Assembly (NCBI RefSeq): GCF_014596475.1
Contig: NZ_MECJ01000039.1
Location: forward strand, 186,001-250,000
Direction of reading: 5' to 3'
Source of the DNA: Streptomyces sp. CBMA152
GTDB lineage: Bacteria; Actinomycetota; Actinomycetes; Streptomycetales; Streptomycetaceae
Length of the DNA: 64,000 nt
Below the pieces are notes generated by a model that worked only from the letters and a program-made list of their open reading frames with translations, did not search any database and was not told where the DNA came from. Of this stretch, positions 16,480 to 26,300 are shown piece after piece. The position numbers were made by a program, and so were the translations under genes. Positions within the stretch are counted from its first letter, which is position 1. Each line of letters starts with the position of its first letter.

Positions 16480-18573
16480 ATGTCAGACTCCAACGATGCG
16501 CCCGTTACCTTGGCGGGAATCGCGCGCATCGCGGGCGTTGGTCGAGCGGCGGTAAGCAACTGGCGACGCCGCCATGACTCGTTCCCGATGCCGGTCGGCG
16601 GTACAGACACCAGCCCGCAGTTCTCCCTCGCGGAGGTCGAACGGTGGCTGTACGCCCACGGGAAGATCGAGCGGATCGGGTTGCGCGAGCGGCTGTGGCC
16701 GCACTATGGGGCCCTGGGGGATCGTGCGGTGATGGGTGCGGCGCTCGCCGAGGCCGGCCGCCGCCTGCTTGCCGCGACAGGCGCGGATCAGGCCGCACCC
16801 GAGCACTCCTTGCTCTCGGACGAGGCCGCTCGCGTGATGAACGAGACGGTCGATGTCGCACGGTATGAAGGAGAGCGGGAGACATTCACCTTCCTGCTCA
16901 CACGCTGGCTTGACGCCCATGTACGGCAGGTCGGCACCACCCCAGCCCCACTGGCCCGACTGATGGCAGACGTTGCGCTTGCCGTCAGGGCGGAGGAGCG
17001 CCGGGGCGCGGATGGGCGGATCACCGTTCTTGACCCCGCCTGCGGTGTCGGTGGGCTGCTTCTGGCCGCTGGTGAGGGCATGGCAGAGCGAAGCGCCGAC
17101 GCCGATCCCGGGACTACGGCGCTCATTGGTACCGAACTCGACCCGGTACTTGCCGCGCTGGCGGAAGTGCAGCTGCGCTTCGCCGACGCGGATAGGGGAA
17201 GCGGCGGTGTGAGGATCGAGGCAGGTGACTCGCTTCGCGCGGACCCAAACGATGGTGTCCGGGCCGACATCGTCCTGTGCAACCCCCCATTCAACGCGCG
17301 CGACTGGGGCCATGAGGAACTGGCGACTGACCCCCGCTGGGTCTACGGCTTGCCACCGAGGACTGAGCCCGAACTCGCCTGGATTGAGCACGCGCTGGCG
17401 CGACTGGCGCCAGACGGCGTGGCTGTACTCCTGCTGCCGCCGGCGGTGGCCTCCCGACGTGCCGGTAGGCGCATCCGTGGGGCGCTACTGCGCACGGGCG
17501 CTCTCCAGGGAGTCGTCGCACTCCCGGCCGGGGCCGCCCAACCGCACAGCGTCTCGCTCCAGTTGTGGATTCTCCGGATGCCAGTGCCCGAGGGCAGCGC
17601 TGCTTCCGTCGAACGCCTGTTTCTGCTCGACGCAGCCACATCGCATGGGGCGACGAGAGGAGCTCAAAGCATCGATTGGCCGCAGTTGACCAGCCGCGTA
17701 CTCGATGCGGTACGTGCTTATGACTGGTCTGGAGAAAGGAAGGTAGAAGCAGGGAAGCAGTTGCCTGAGGGGTGTGTCGCCGTTCCTGTGTTGGACCTGC
17801 TCAATGAGCAGACAGATCTCACGCCGGCCCGTCACGTGCCGGAGGCGGCCGTAGAGGCCCAGACCAAGCTCCATGAGTCCTGGGGGCGCCTGGGCGGCCT
17901 ACTCGACGAAGTGCGCGATCGCTCCCAGTCTCTGGCGGCAATCGACCTGCCAACGGGTAGTGAGGCGCCGTCCACGATCACAGTCTCGGACCTACACCGT
18001 GCCCATGCTCTCAAGCTGCAACAGGGGCAGACACTCCCCGGTGAACTACTGCACGGCGACGCGCTGCCAGATGGCGCGGTACCGGCCTTGAGCGTTCCCG
18101 ACCTGGTCCTGGGAGGACAGCCGGGGGGCTGGCTCGTCCGGGCGGAGGTAGAGCGGGGAGCCAGTACGGGCTCATTCACCGTGGCCGAGCCGGGGGATGT
18201 CGTCGTGGCGGGTGTCGAGAGGGCGTATCGCGTCTGGGTCCAAGAGGACACGCCCTTGGTGCTCGGACCTCAGCTTTACGCGCTGCGCCCGGACCCCGAA
18301 GTCCTCGACCCCTGGTTCCTCGCAGGCTGTCTGCGCGCGTCCGCGAACGCGCGGCAAGCGGGTTCCCATACCTCCAGCTCTGCCCGCATCGACGTACGCA
18401 AGCTGCAGGTGCTCCAGCTCGCACTTGCTGAACAGCGGCCGTATGCGGCGGCCTTCAGAGAACTCCTGGCACTTGAGGAGTCGCTCCGCTCGGTCGCATC
18501 GGTGGGCGAGGCTTTCGTGCGGAGCTTCGGGGACGGGCTCGCAGAGGGAAAGCTGCACTCTTTGCGTCCGTGA
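16480..18573 (+). CDS. N6-adenine DNA methyltransferase with N-terminal HTH and specificity-like C-terminus
   Basis: A 697-residue protein. Residues about 8-50 form a MerR-like or phage-excisionase-like helix-turn-helix (LAGIARIAGVGRAAVSNWRRR). Motif I of a HsdM-type adenine methylase is DPACGVGG (about 185), and the catalytic motif IV is NPPF (268). Residues about 500-690 resemble a target-recognition or restriction-subunit-S half (RAYRVWVQEDTPLVLGPQLY, LDPWFLAGCLRA, QAGSHTSSSARIDVRKLQVLQL), so modification and specificity are in one chain. No HsdR-like partner is adjacent, unless the pPIWI-RE operon, whose control region carries the same 15-bp motif, plays that role. Confidence 0.82.
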   Translation: MSDSNDAPVTLAGIARIAGVGRAAVSNWRRRHDSFPMPVGGTDTSPQFSLAEVERWLYAHGKIERIGLRERLWPHYGALGDRAVMGAALAEAGRRLLAATGADQAAPEHSLLSDEAARVMNETVDVARYEGERETFTFLLTRWLDAHVRQVGTTPAPLARLMADVALAVRAEERRGADGRITVLDPACGVGGLLLAAGEGMAERSADADPGTTALIGTELDPVLAALAEVQLRFADADRGSGGVRIEAGDSLRADPNDGVRADIVLCNPPFNARDWGHEELATDPRWVYGLPPRTEPELAWIEHALARLAPDGVAVLLLPPAVASRRAGRRIRGALLRTGALQGVVALPAGAAQPHSVSLQLWILRMPVPEGSAASVERLFLLDAATSHGATRGAQSIDWPQLTSRVLDAVRAYDWSGERKVEAGKQLPEGCVAVPVLDLLNEQTDLTPARHVPEAAVEAQTKLHESWGRLGGLLDEVRDRSQSLAAIDLPTGSEAPSTITVSDLHRAHALKLQQGQTLPGELLHGDALPDGAVPALSVPDLVLGGQPGGWLVRAEVERGASTGSFTVAEPGDVVVAGVERAYRVWVQEDTPLVLGPQLYALRPDPEVLDPWFLAGCLRASANARQAGSHTSSSARIDVRKLQVLQLALAEQRPYAAAFRELLALEESLRSVASVGEAFVRSFGDGLAEGKLHSLRP

Positions 18574-18789
18574 GCACGCCGCCGATCGCCTACAGTGCAC
18601 CCGCCGGACCTCCTGGTAGGTGACTTGCTCGCCGAGCACAGATGTTGACCCACGGCCGCTCGGGAACGATCACCGAAGAGCTTGGACTGGAAGGAGCTCC
18701 GAAGACGCAAGAAGTACGCCACCGCCCTGGCACGCTCACCCAATGACCTGTCCTGGCCAGCCTGAGCGCAACTTGCCCACGCAAGGTCG

Positions 18790-20235
18790 CTAGATGTCGA
18801 ATCCCAGCTCCTCGAGCTCGATGCCTACCTCTCGGCACCGCTCAGCCAGCACTTGGGCGCGCGGGCCTGTGACGTCGGCTATCTGCTTGAGCACCATGGC
18901 CCGCGCCGCCGCGGCCGGAAGCAAGTCACCGAAGGGGATGCGGCACTCCGCCGCACCCAGAGTGCCTTCCAGGTAGTCGGCCAGAGCATCCGGGCTCGCC
19001 TTCTCCTCAGCCCGCAGGGCCAGAGCCTCATAGAGCGCGATCGCCTCCTTGCAACGCCCGGCCACACGCATGCCGTTCGCGGCCACGCGCAAAGCCGTCC
19101 GGACGCCGGGGTCGAAGGCGCCCCAATCCCGGCGGGCGGCGGGCAGCAGCTCCAGCAGCTTGTCTACCGCACTCGTCGGCTCACCGGATTCGACCTCCGC
19201 TGCGGCCTCGGTGGTAACTTCCTGAAACATCCGGCGGCTGAGGAACCCGGAACCGCGCCGTCTCGTGCCGGAACTGGACGCAGCCACCGGTGTCGCGGGC
19301 GCCACGGGCAGGCCGTATTCGTCGGGCAAGCGCAACGGACGCGTCGGGTCCGGCTCTAGCCGGGGGGACGGGGCAGCGTCACCTGGACGCGGCGCGTACT
19401 TCCGCAGCACCTCCGCGACCATGCGGGTGTCCACCGGCCGGTCCTCCGGCTCCTTCGCCAGCAACTTCAGTACCAGCCTCTCGAGCTCTGCCGGGATGTG
19501 CCCGACATGACAGGTCGGCGGGAGCGGCGCGGCATGCACATGCTGGTCCTTCAGCCCGTCCCCGGAGAACGGCGGATGGCCGGTCAGCAGGTGGTAGAGG
19601 ACGCAGCCCAGTGCATACAGGTCGGTCTTCGGGGTGATCTGGCGTTCCAGGATCTGCTCCGGGGCCTCGTACCCTCTGCTGCCGACGGTGGATCCGTGCT
19701 GGGTGTAGTCGGTGACGCCGGGCCAGAGCGGCTTGGCGATGCCGAAGTCGATGAGGACGACCACACCGTTCTCATCGATGATCAAGTTGTACGGCTTGAG
19801 GTCGCGGTGCACCACCGGCAGGTCATGGGCGCAGGTCAGGGCCTCGGCGATCTGAACCCCGATGGCCGCGCTGACCTCGACGGTGGGGGTGTACTGCTCC
19901 AAGAACCGGTGCAGGGGCTTGCCGTCGACGTAGCGCATGACGAGGTAGGGGTCGGCGTGATGAGTGCCCTGGCCGTACAGCTCGGGAATGCTCCTGTTGT
20001 GCAGCCGTCCCAGAAGGGTGCCCTCGCGCCGGAACCGGCCACGCATGCGCCGGAGTTCGTCGTGTGCCTCGTCTTCGTCGAGCGAGTCCAGGAGCTCGTT
20101 CTGCGTGCGCAGGCACTTGACGGCCACGAGCCTGCCGTCCCGCAGGTCCCTCGCCAGCCAGACCACGGCCATGCCGCCGCTGCCCAGGTGCTTGAGCAGT
20201 TTGTACCGGCCGCCCAGCACCTCGTCCTTCTTCAT
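18790..20235 (-). CDS. Cytoplasmic Ser/Thr protein kinase with TPR-like C-terminus
   Basis: A 481-residue Hanks-type kinase. The glycine loop is LGSGGMAVVW (17-26), the ATP lysine is in VAVK40, the catalytic loop is VVHRDLKPYN (141-150), DFG is at 163-165, and APEQ and a late arginine are present, so it looks active. Residues about 270-360 are a proline-rich linker. The last 110 residues are helical with TPR-like repeats (AIALYEALALRAEEK). No transmembrane segment is found, unlike PknB-type receptors. It is divergent from the pPIWI-RE operon, sharing about 240 bases of control DNA, and convergent with the methylase. Kinases occur in several phage-defence systems, so a signalling role in this one is plausible but unproven. 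Confidence 0.85.
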   Translation of the reverse strand: MKKDEVLGGRYKLLKHLGSGGMAVVWLARDLRDGRLVAVKCLRTQNELLDSLDEDEAHDELRRMRGRFRREGTLLGRLHNRSIPELYGQGTHHADPYLVMRYVDGKPLHRFLEQYTPTVEVSAAIGVQIAEALTCAHDLPVVHRDLKPYNLIIDENGVVVLIDFGIAKPLWPGVTDYTQHGSTVGSRGYEAPEQILERQITPKTDLYALGCVLYHLLTGHPPFSGDGLKDQHVHAAPLPPTCHVGHIPAELERLVLKLLAKEPEDRPVDTRMVAEVLRKYAPRPGDAAPSPRLEPDPTRPLRLPDEYGLPVAPATPVAASSSGTRRRGSGFLSRRMFQEVTTEAAAEVESGEPTSAVDKLLELLPAARRDWGAFDPGVRTALRVAANGMRVAGRCKEAIALYEALALRAEEKASPDALADYLEGTLGAAECRIPFGDLLPAAAARAMVLKQIADVTGPRAQVLAERCREVGIELEELGFDI

Positions 20236-20369
20236 GCCGCCCCTTGCCTGTGAAGCGTCCCGCCTCTGGCACGCAGAAGAGGCGCGACGGTGGCGAGTTC
20301 CCGGTTCCGCCGGACCGTTGCGTGGCGGATGCGCCCAGTGTAAAGCGATTCGTGCCTTAGTCGTGCATG

Positions 20370-20384
20370 GACTGAGTTCACAGA
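20370..20384 (-). promoter_or_regulatory. 15-bp motif shared with the methylase upstream region
   Basis: GACTGAGTTCACAGA on the plus strand is the exact reverse complement of the 15-mer at 16376-16390. It lies between the divergent kinase (135 bases away) and the pPIWI-RE operon (93 bases away). Relative to the kinase it has the same orientation as in front of the methylase. Confidence 0.5.
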
Positions 20385-20476
20385 TGTTTTGTGTCATGCT
20401 GGTTCTGTCGGAACCCGATGCGCCCGCTCGGCGGGGCCGTATCGGGCCGTCCTGTCCGAACTGCTTGGAGGAGACC

Positions 20477-22195
20477 GTGAGCAGTGGGCCGCGCCCCGTC
20501 GGGACCAGCGGTGACATCAGGTTGGTCCGTACGAACCTCGCTGCGGCGCGCCTGGACCCCCGGGACTGCCCCGCGAAGCGGGCCAGTGACGCCCGGCCGA
20601 TGCTGATCGCAGATCCCGAGCCTCCTCAACTCGCAGAAAAACTACAAGACTTCACGCTCAAGGTCTTCATGGATGCACTCGACCTGATTGAACACGAGCG
20701 CAAGGACCCGGAGTGGGTGATCGGGGAACTCCGGCGCACAAACGGGACCTTCGGGCTCTACCGGCGCCGTGAAGTGCACCCCTTGCTGATGTCCTGGTCG
20801 GCCGAGGCGGTCCGTCGCTATCTGGCGGCCAGGGTGGCAGACCAGCACGCCCGCCAGGCCGTCGGCCTGCCGCTCACGGTCCCGGTCCGGGACACATGGG
20901 TGGTCGGCACGGACCCGGGCCCGGTCGACTCCCGGGGCGCGGACACCTATGAGATGACCGCTTGGGGACGCCGCTATGCGGCCCTCGACGGCTCCACGAG
21001 GGAACTGTGGCTGCTCACCTTCGGCACCGCCAAGAGCGACCGACCCGAAGCGGAAAAGGCCGTAGCCGCATACGTGGCGGCGCGCGGGCGTCCCGCTGTC
21101 GGAGGTTGGCGCAAGCGGCACGCTCCGGTCCCCTTCGGCGAACTTCCCCAGCACCGCGCCGCCCTACCCCAGCACGTCCGGGTCATCGAGTTCGGCTGCG
21201 GAGACGGCAAGTGCAACGAGCTGCTCGACTGGAACAGACAGGAAGCGCGTCAGCACTTCACGGCGGCGGGGTGGCCCTCGTTACTCCATGCAATCGACGG
21301 GACCGGGACCCGCCCCGGGTCCGGCTGCATCGACTGCAAGGCGCTGAGCGGCTGCCAGGCCCTCCCGCACAGCCCGGAACTGCTGAGCATTACGCCGCCG
21401 AAGCGCCGGCGCCCCCGCCGCAGCGTCTCGGTCAGCGATCTGCGCGCCTATCGGGACTGTCCGGCGAAATATCACGCGACCCGGCAGCTCAAGCTGCGCT
21501 CCTCGACGCCTGAGAGCCCAGAAGTCCGGCGCGGCCGTGTGGTCGACGACATTCTGAACCAGCGGCACGCCGGCACGCCCTACCGAAGCTGCGAGACCTT
21601 TCCCGGCCCGGCGGACCCGGCCTCCTGGGGAGCCGGCGGTCTGCACCTGAGCGGTCAGGAAGCACTCGACGGTGCCGCCATGCTCGAACAGCACGCCTTC
21701 TACTGTCCCTTGGACGGCCTCGCCGCCGAAGAAGAGGTGCGGGTGCAGTACCAGGCGGTCTGCTACGACCCCGGACTCGATCTCGTGCTGATAGCCACCC
21801 CCGATCTGCTACACACTCGCCGCGGGGGCTGGATCTGGCGGGAGACCAAGACCGCGAGCAGATACCTCTATGAGGGTGAGCCGCTGTTGAAGCTCTACCC
21901 CCAGCTGGCGCTCGGCGTACTGATGCTGGCCGCAGGCGTCCTGGGCGGAGACGCGGCGCGTTCCCGGGTGGAGCTCGAACTGCTGCACACCGACGACGTG
22001 ACCTTTGAGGAACTCGACCCCTCACACCCGGGGACCGTCGACGAAGCGCGAGAAGTGATCACGCAACTCGCCCAGCCCTGGGCCTGGGACCAGGACTACC
22101 CAACCGCTCCAGGCCGGCACTGCGACAGCTGCGAGGCCCTCGAATGGTGCCGCGCGGGCATCGAACACCTCGCCCCGATAAGGCAGGATTCCTGA
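20477..22195 (+). CDS. RecB/Cas4-like Fe-S nuclease with duplicated cysteine clusters, first gene of the pPIWI-RE operon
   Basis: A 572-residue protein; the GTG at 20477 has GGAGGAG a few bases upstream. The C-terminal half is a PD-(D/E)XK nuclease of the RecB/AddB/Cas4 type: ATPDLLH (catalytic Asp) and WRETKTAS (ExK), framed by the Fe-S cysteines of DCPAKYH and CDSCEALEWC. The N-terminal half seems to be a second copy: GCGDGKCNELLDW and CIDCKALSGC repeat the C-x2-C-x5-C pattern, but no clear ExK is seen, so this copy may be inactive. The stop overlaps the next gene (TGATG), so it is part of the operon. The standard pPIWI-RE island as I know it has three genes; this fourth protein is extra. 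Confidence 0.72.
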   Translation: MSSGPRPVGTSGDIRLVRTNLAAARLDPRDCPAKRASDARPMLIADPEPPQLAEKLQDFTLKVFMDALDLIEHERKDPEWVIGELRRTNGTFGLYRRREVHPLLMSWSAEAVRRYLAARVADQHARQAVGLPLTVPVRDTWVVGTDPGPVDSRGADTYEMTAWGRRYAALDGSTRELWLLTFGTAKSDRPEAEKAVAAYVAARGRPAVGGWRKRHAPVPFGELPQHRAALPQHVRVIEFGCGDGKCNELLDWNRQEARQHFTAAGWPSLLHAIDGTGTRPGSGCIDCKALSGCQALPHSPELLSITPPKRRRPRRSVSVSDLRAYRDCPAKYHATRQLKLRSSTPESPEVRRGRVVDDILNQRHAGTPYRSCETFPGPADPASWGAGGLHLSGQEALDGAAMLEQHAFYCPLDGLAAEEEVRVQYQAVCYDPGLDLVLIATPDLLHTRRGGWIWRETKTASRYLYEGEPLLKLYPQLALGVLMLAAGVLGGDAARSRVELELLHTDDVTFEELDPSHPGTVDEAREVITQLAQPWAWDQDYPTAPGRHCDSCEALEWCRAGIEHLAPIRQDS

Positions 22196-23385
22196 TGGCC
22201 ACCGCCTTTGACGCCCACGCCGCCCAGCGCGGAGACTGGCTCGACTTCCCCGACGTACGCCTCGTCCGTACGCTGGCCGGCGCCGTCATCCAGCTCGCCG
22301 ACCTCGGCCCGCTCTCCTCCTTCAAACTGCCCTACCCGGCCGAAGCCCAGCGAGCCCTCGACCGGACTGTCCTGGCCTGCCTCCTCAGGGGCGTCGAGGA
22401 GATCCCGAAAAGCCTGCCGGAACTGCTCTTTTGGTGCCACAGCCGCCCCCTGGAGGACTGGCCCCTGGACCTGCCGCCAGACGCTTTCGGACCGGACGAC
22501 TACCTGGTGGACCCCGAGGCACGGGTTCCCACCCAGCTGTGCCACGAGTGGTGGATCAGAGGCAAGGACGCCGGCGCCGCACACTTCGACCGTGAGGTCA
22601 TTCACACGGCCATGCGCCTGTGCCGCAAGGCGTCATCACCCGAGTCCTACGTCGCTTTCCGCAGGCTCCTGGTCGAACGACCGGTACTCACCGGAGTGGA
22701 ACGGTTCGAGACCGAGACCGACCTGTCCCTCGCCCCCGTACAAGAACTGCTGGACCAGTGCTACGCCCCGGTCCCGGCCTCCTACGAATTCCAGGGCGGC
22801 TACGTCACCTGCGGCCGCTGCCTGACCTTGCTCACGCCGCTCGTCGACGGCGCGTGGTGGTGCGAGAGAGACCGGTGCCGACGCCGGGGCGCACCGCTGC
22901 ACGGACGGACCCTGACCGGAGCCGACGTGGCCGGGCTACTGCAACTTGTGCGGCCGCTACGGCAGTTTGTCACCGGACCCGGACGCGCCGAGGTCGAGCT
23001 GGAAGCCCGACTGCGCACGCTGGGGCTCGAGGTCCAGCTCTGGCCCGGCTTCGACGCCTACGACTTGCGTGTGACCTTCCCTGACGGGCACATCTGGGCC
23101 ATCGACGTCAAGGACTGGAGGCATCCCGGGCTGCTTGGCCGGTCCGCGAAACCCGTTCGCCCAGAGCCGCCCTACGACGAAGCGTGCTGGGTGGTTCCCC
23201 GCGAACAGGCCGAAGCCCACCGCGATTACCTCGGCACGTACCGCCGCAACCGCCCCGCCTCCGCCGTGGGCCTGCCTCTGCTCACCGACGACCGGCTCGT
23301 CGCCCTCGCGACTGCCCGCCTCCGCGGGGCAGACGGCCCCCTCCTGACGGACTCCGCACCGACGAACGGATCCCCGAGTGCGTAA
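22195..23385 (+). CDS. pPIWI-RE-associated restriction endonuclease (Y domain, zinc ribbon, REase)
   Basis: A 396-residue protein. The N-terminal 150 residues are helical and match the role of the pPIWI-RE 'Y' domain (SLPELLFWCHSRPLEDWPLD, CHEWWIRGKDAG). A zinc ribbon follows (TCGRC...WWCERDRC, about 204-226). The C-terminal REase has a helix with conserved Glu (VELEARLRTLGLEVQLWPGF), the Asp in YDLRV, and the DxK core WAIDVKDW. It should cut DNA as the effector of the system. It overlaps the helicase gene by eight bases, implying translational coupling. Confidence 0.75.
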   Translation: MATAFDAHAAQRGDWLDFPDVRLVRTLAGAVIQLADLGPLSSFKLPYPAEAQRALDRTVLACLLRGVEEIPKSLPELLFWCHSRPLEDWPLDLPPDAFGPDDYLVDPEARVPTQLCHEWWIRGKDAGAAHFDREVIHTAMRLCRKASSPESYVAFRRLLVERPVLTGVERFETETDLSLAPVQELLDQCYAPVPASYEFQGGYVTCGRCLTLLTPLVDGAWWCERDRCRRRGAPLHGRTLTGADVAGLLQLVRPLRQFVTGPGRAEVELEARLRTLGLEVQLWPGFDAYDLRVTFPDGHIWAIDVKDWRHPGLLGRSAKPVRPEPPYDEACWVVPREQAEAHRDYLGTYRRNRPASAVGLPLLTDDRLVALATARLRGADGPLLTDSAPTNGSPSA

Positions 23386-26300
23386 CAGCAGCGAGTGGTA
23401 CCAGAGACTGGCCAAAGCCCTGGAGCCCGTCTGGCCCCAAGACCACCAGGACGTAAACCCCTCGCTGCTCTGCCAGGTGGAACTTGGCCTCTACCTCATG
23501 GAGAGTCTCGACCCGTCCGGCGACGCCCACGGTGTCTACACCCTCCTGGGCGGCTACCCCTTTGCCGCGGCCGCGGGCATCGCCACCACACCGGCACAGA
23601 GCGCCCGGCTGGATGTGGCACGCCACCTGCTGTGGAAGCTGCGTCGCCGCCGTATGTGGCACCAGTGCCTGGAGACGTACGTCCAGCTGCCCGAACGGCT
23701 CCGCGGCTACCGGCTGCCCGAGGGAGGAGGACCGGCGCGGCGCGTCGAACCCACCATCGCCGCAGACCGCTTCGACAGGTTCGAGCATGCGCTTTCCCGG
23801 CTTCCGCACTTCGACCAACGGCAACTGCCGCCCGCCCCGGCGGGCCAGGCCCGGTTCACCGAGCGGCATCGGCCCGCCTCCGTGACCATCCCCGAACAGC
23901 TGTGTTTCCCCCCAGCGACCGGCCACGACCTTAGCCATGTCCCGCACACCGCAGGTCATCCCCTGGACATCCCGCTGGCCGAACTCGCCGAGACCGCCCG
24001 CTGGATGGAGGAAGCCGAGACGGCCCGCGGCCTCACCGCCGGCCATTGGGTGCGACGGCTGGAGGACCTGCAACTCGACGCCCTGTCCGTCGACGGGCAA
24101 CGCTTCGAGAAGACCACGGTTCTCCGCATGGACCGCCTGCTCCATCTGGTCGGCATGGTGGGCGCAGGCAAGAGCACCCTGATGCACCTCATCGCCGTCT
24201 GGGGCGCACGCAAAGGGCTCCGCACCACTCTGGTCGTCGGTGACGTCGCCGAACAGCTCACCCTGGTCGGCCAGTTCCGCGACCTGGACCTGCAGGCCGC
24301 TCCCGTCATCGGCGGCACCACCCGCGAACAGCACGCATCCCGGCTGCACCGCCGCCTTGCCGCGCGCGGCCAAGCCTCCCTCCTCCAGCACGATGATCCA
24401 GCCTTTGACGACCTGAGCTCGGTGTGCATCCTTGACGCACAGCGCGGACTGGAAGCAGCCGAACCCCTGCGCTACGTCGACGCCCCCTGCACGGAACTGC
24501 GCCCGGTAAAGAAGCCTGGTCCCACCGCTGTCGGGGAGATCCCGCTGCCCGTGTACCGGCACGACCTGTCCGAGGCGCCCGCGGAAAGCGAGATGGCGCG
24601 GTCCGATCACGGCTGTCCGGTGTGGAGCGTCTGCCCTCGTCATGCCCCCGACCGGGAGCTGGTGGATGCTCTGATCTGGGTGGCCAACCCGGCCAGCCTC
24701 CTGCAGAGCGCTGTACCCAACCATCTCAATGCCGAACGCCTCAGGCACCTTGAACTGGCCTGCCTACGCAGCGACATCATCATCGTCGACGAGGCGGACC
24801 GCGTACAGATGCAGCTCGATACCGCCTTCGCCCCGTCCGCGACGCTGATCGTGCGCGGCCCGGATTCCTGGCTCGACCGCCTTGGCATCCACAAGATCGA
24901 TGAACTGGCCCGGCAAGGCCGCCTGCCCCTCTCGGCACGCGATGTCGAACGCTGGTCGGCCTCCCTGGACCTGGTCCACATCGCCGCCAACCGTCTCTAC
25001 CGCCGACTGATCACCGACCACGACCTTCGCCGCTGGGCGGACATCGAATACTTCAGCGCCTGGACGCTCCAGGAGAAACTCGTCAACGAGTGGTACCCCC
25101 GTCCGCGCGTCACCGGTCCCCTCCCCGACGAGACCTCCTCCGACGCCGAGGTGTACGACTCCGACGACGAGGCCGACGGCGACGCACCCCTGCCGCGGAC
25201 CCCGGACACCGAGCCCTGGGATATCCGGCGCAATGAAGTCACCAAGGCGTTCGACGCCTTCCGCGATGACCCGCTCGGCGATCGCGGCCCGCACAACGAC
25301 CTCGCCGACGCCCTGATCCGCAGTGCCGGAGCTCTCCTGCACCACCTCGACCAGACGGCGACCAGCCAACGTGTCCGCTCCGTGCTCGACACCCTGCTCA
25401 CCGGGTCCCCGCTGCTGGATGGTTCCCTGCGTCAGGAGCCACCCGGCCCGGGGAAACCCGACCGGGATCCCGTGGACATCTGGGGGAGCGAGCCCTGGCT
25501 GGAACGAGAAGCCCGGCGTCTCGAGTTCACTCTGGTACTGGCCGCCCTGCATCAGCGCCTCGAACGCGTCACCTTCTTGTGGCCGCAGGCCGAAGCGGCT
25601 TTGCATCTGGACACTGCCGACAACGAACTCTCCCGCAGACCGCCCCTCGACTACGCGCCGGTGGTGCCGGAAGCCCCGATGGGTAACGTCCTTGGATTCC
25701 AGTACCTGCCCGAAGATCCGGAGCGCGGCCCGGACGGCGACGAACACCGCAGCGGTACCCTGCGTTTCTTCCGCTGTGCAGGCGTCGGCCGCGAACTCTT
25801 GCTCCACCTGCACGCGCTGGGCGCCGACCCCGCAGCGGGCCGTCCCGGACCGCACGTCCTGCTCATGTCCGGCACCAGCTGGGCCGGGACATCGACCCGC
25901 GCACACATCATGGCCCCGGTCACAGCGATCCTCAAACCCCACCAGGCCGCCGTCGACTCCATCCGGCAAACCCTGTTCACCACGCTGTTCCTCTACGACG
26001 GCGAAGGAACCCCGCTCACCCTCTCCGGAGCCCGACTCGATACCCGTGAACGGGTCCTGGCCCAGATGGTCACCCAGCTCGGCAAGTCGGCCCCAGGCAG
26101 CACCTCGCTCCTCGACCAGGAACTACGGCAGATCGAGGACGGAGAACGCCGACGCGCCCTCCTCCTGGTCGGCAGTTACCAGGACGCCAGAATCGCCGCT
26201 GACCTCCTGGAACGCATGCCGCGCTGGCGCGGAAAGGTCCGCGTCCTCGCCTCCGACAAGGCGGAGCTTGACCACGCCGGCCCCGGAGACACCGCCACGG

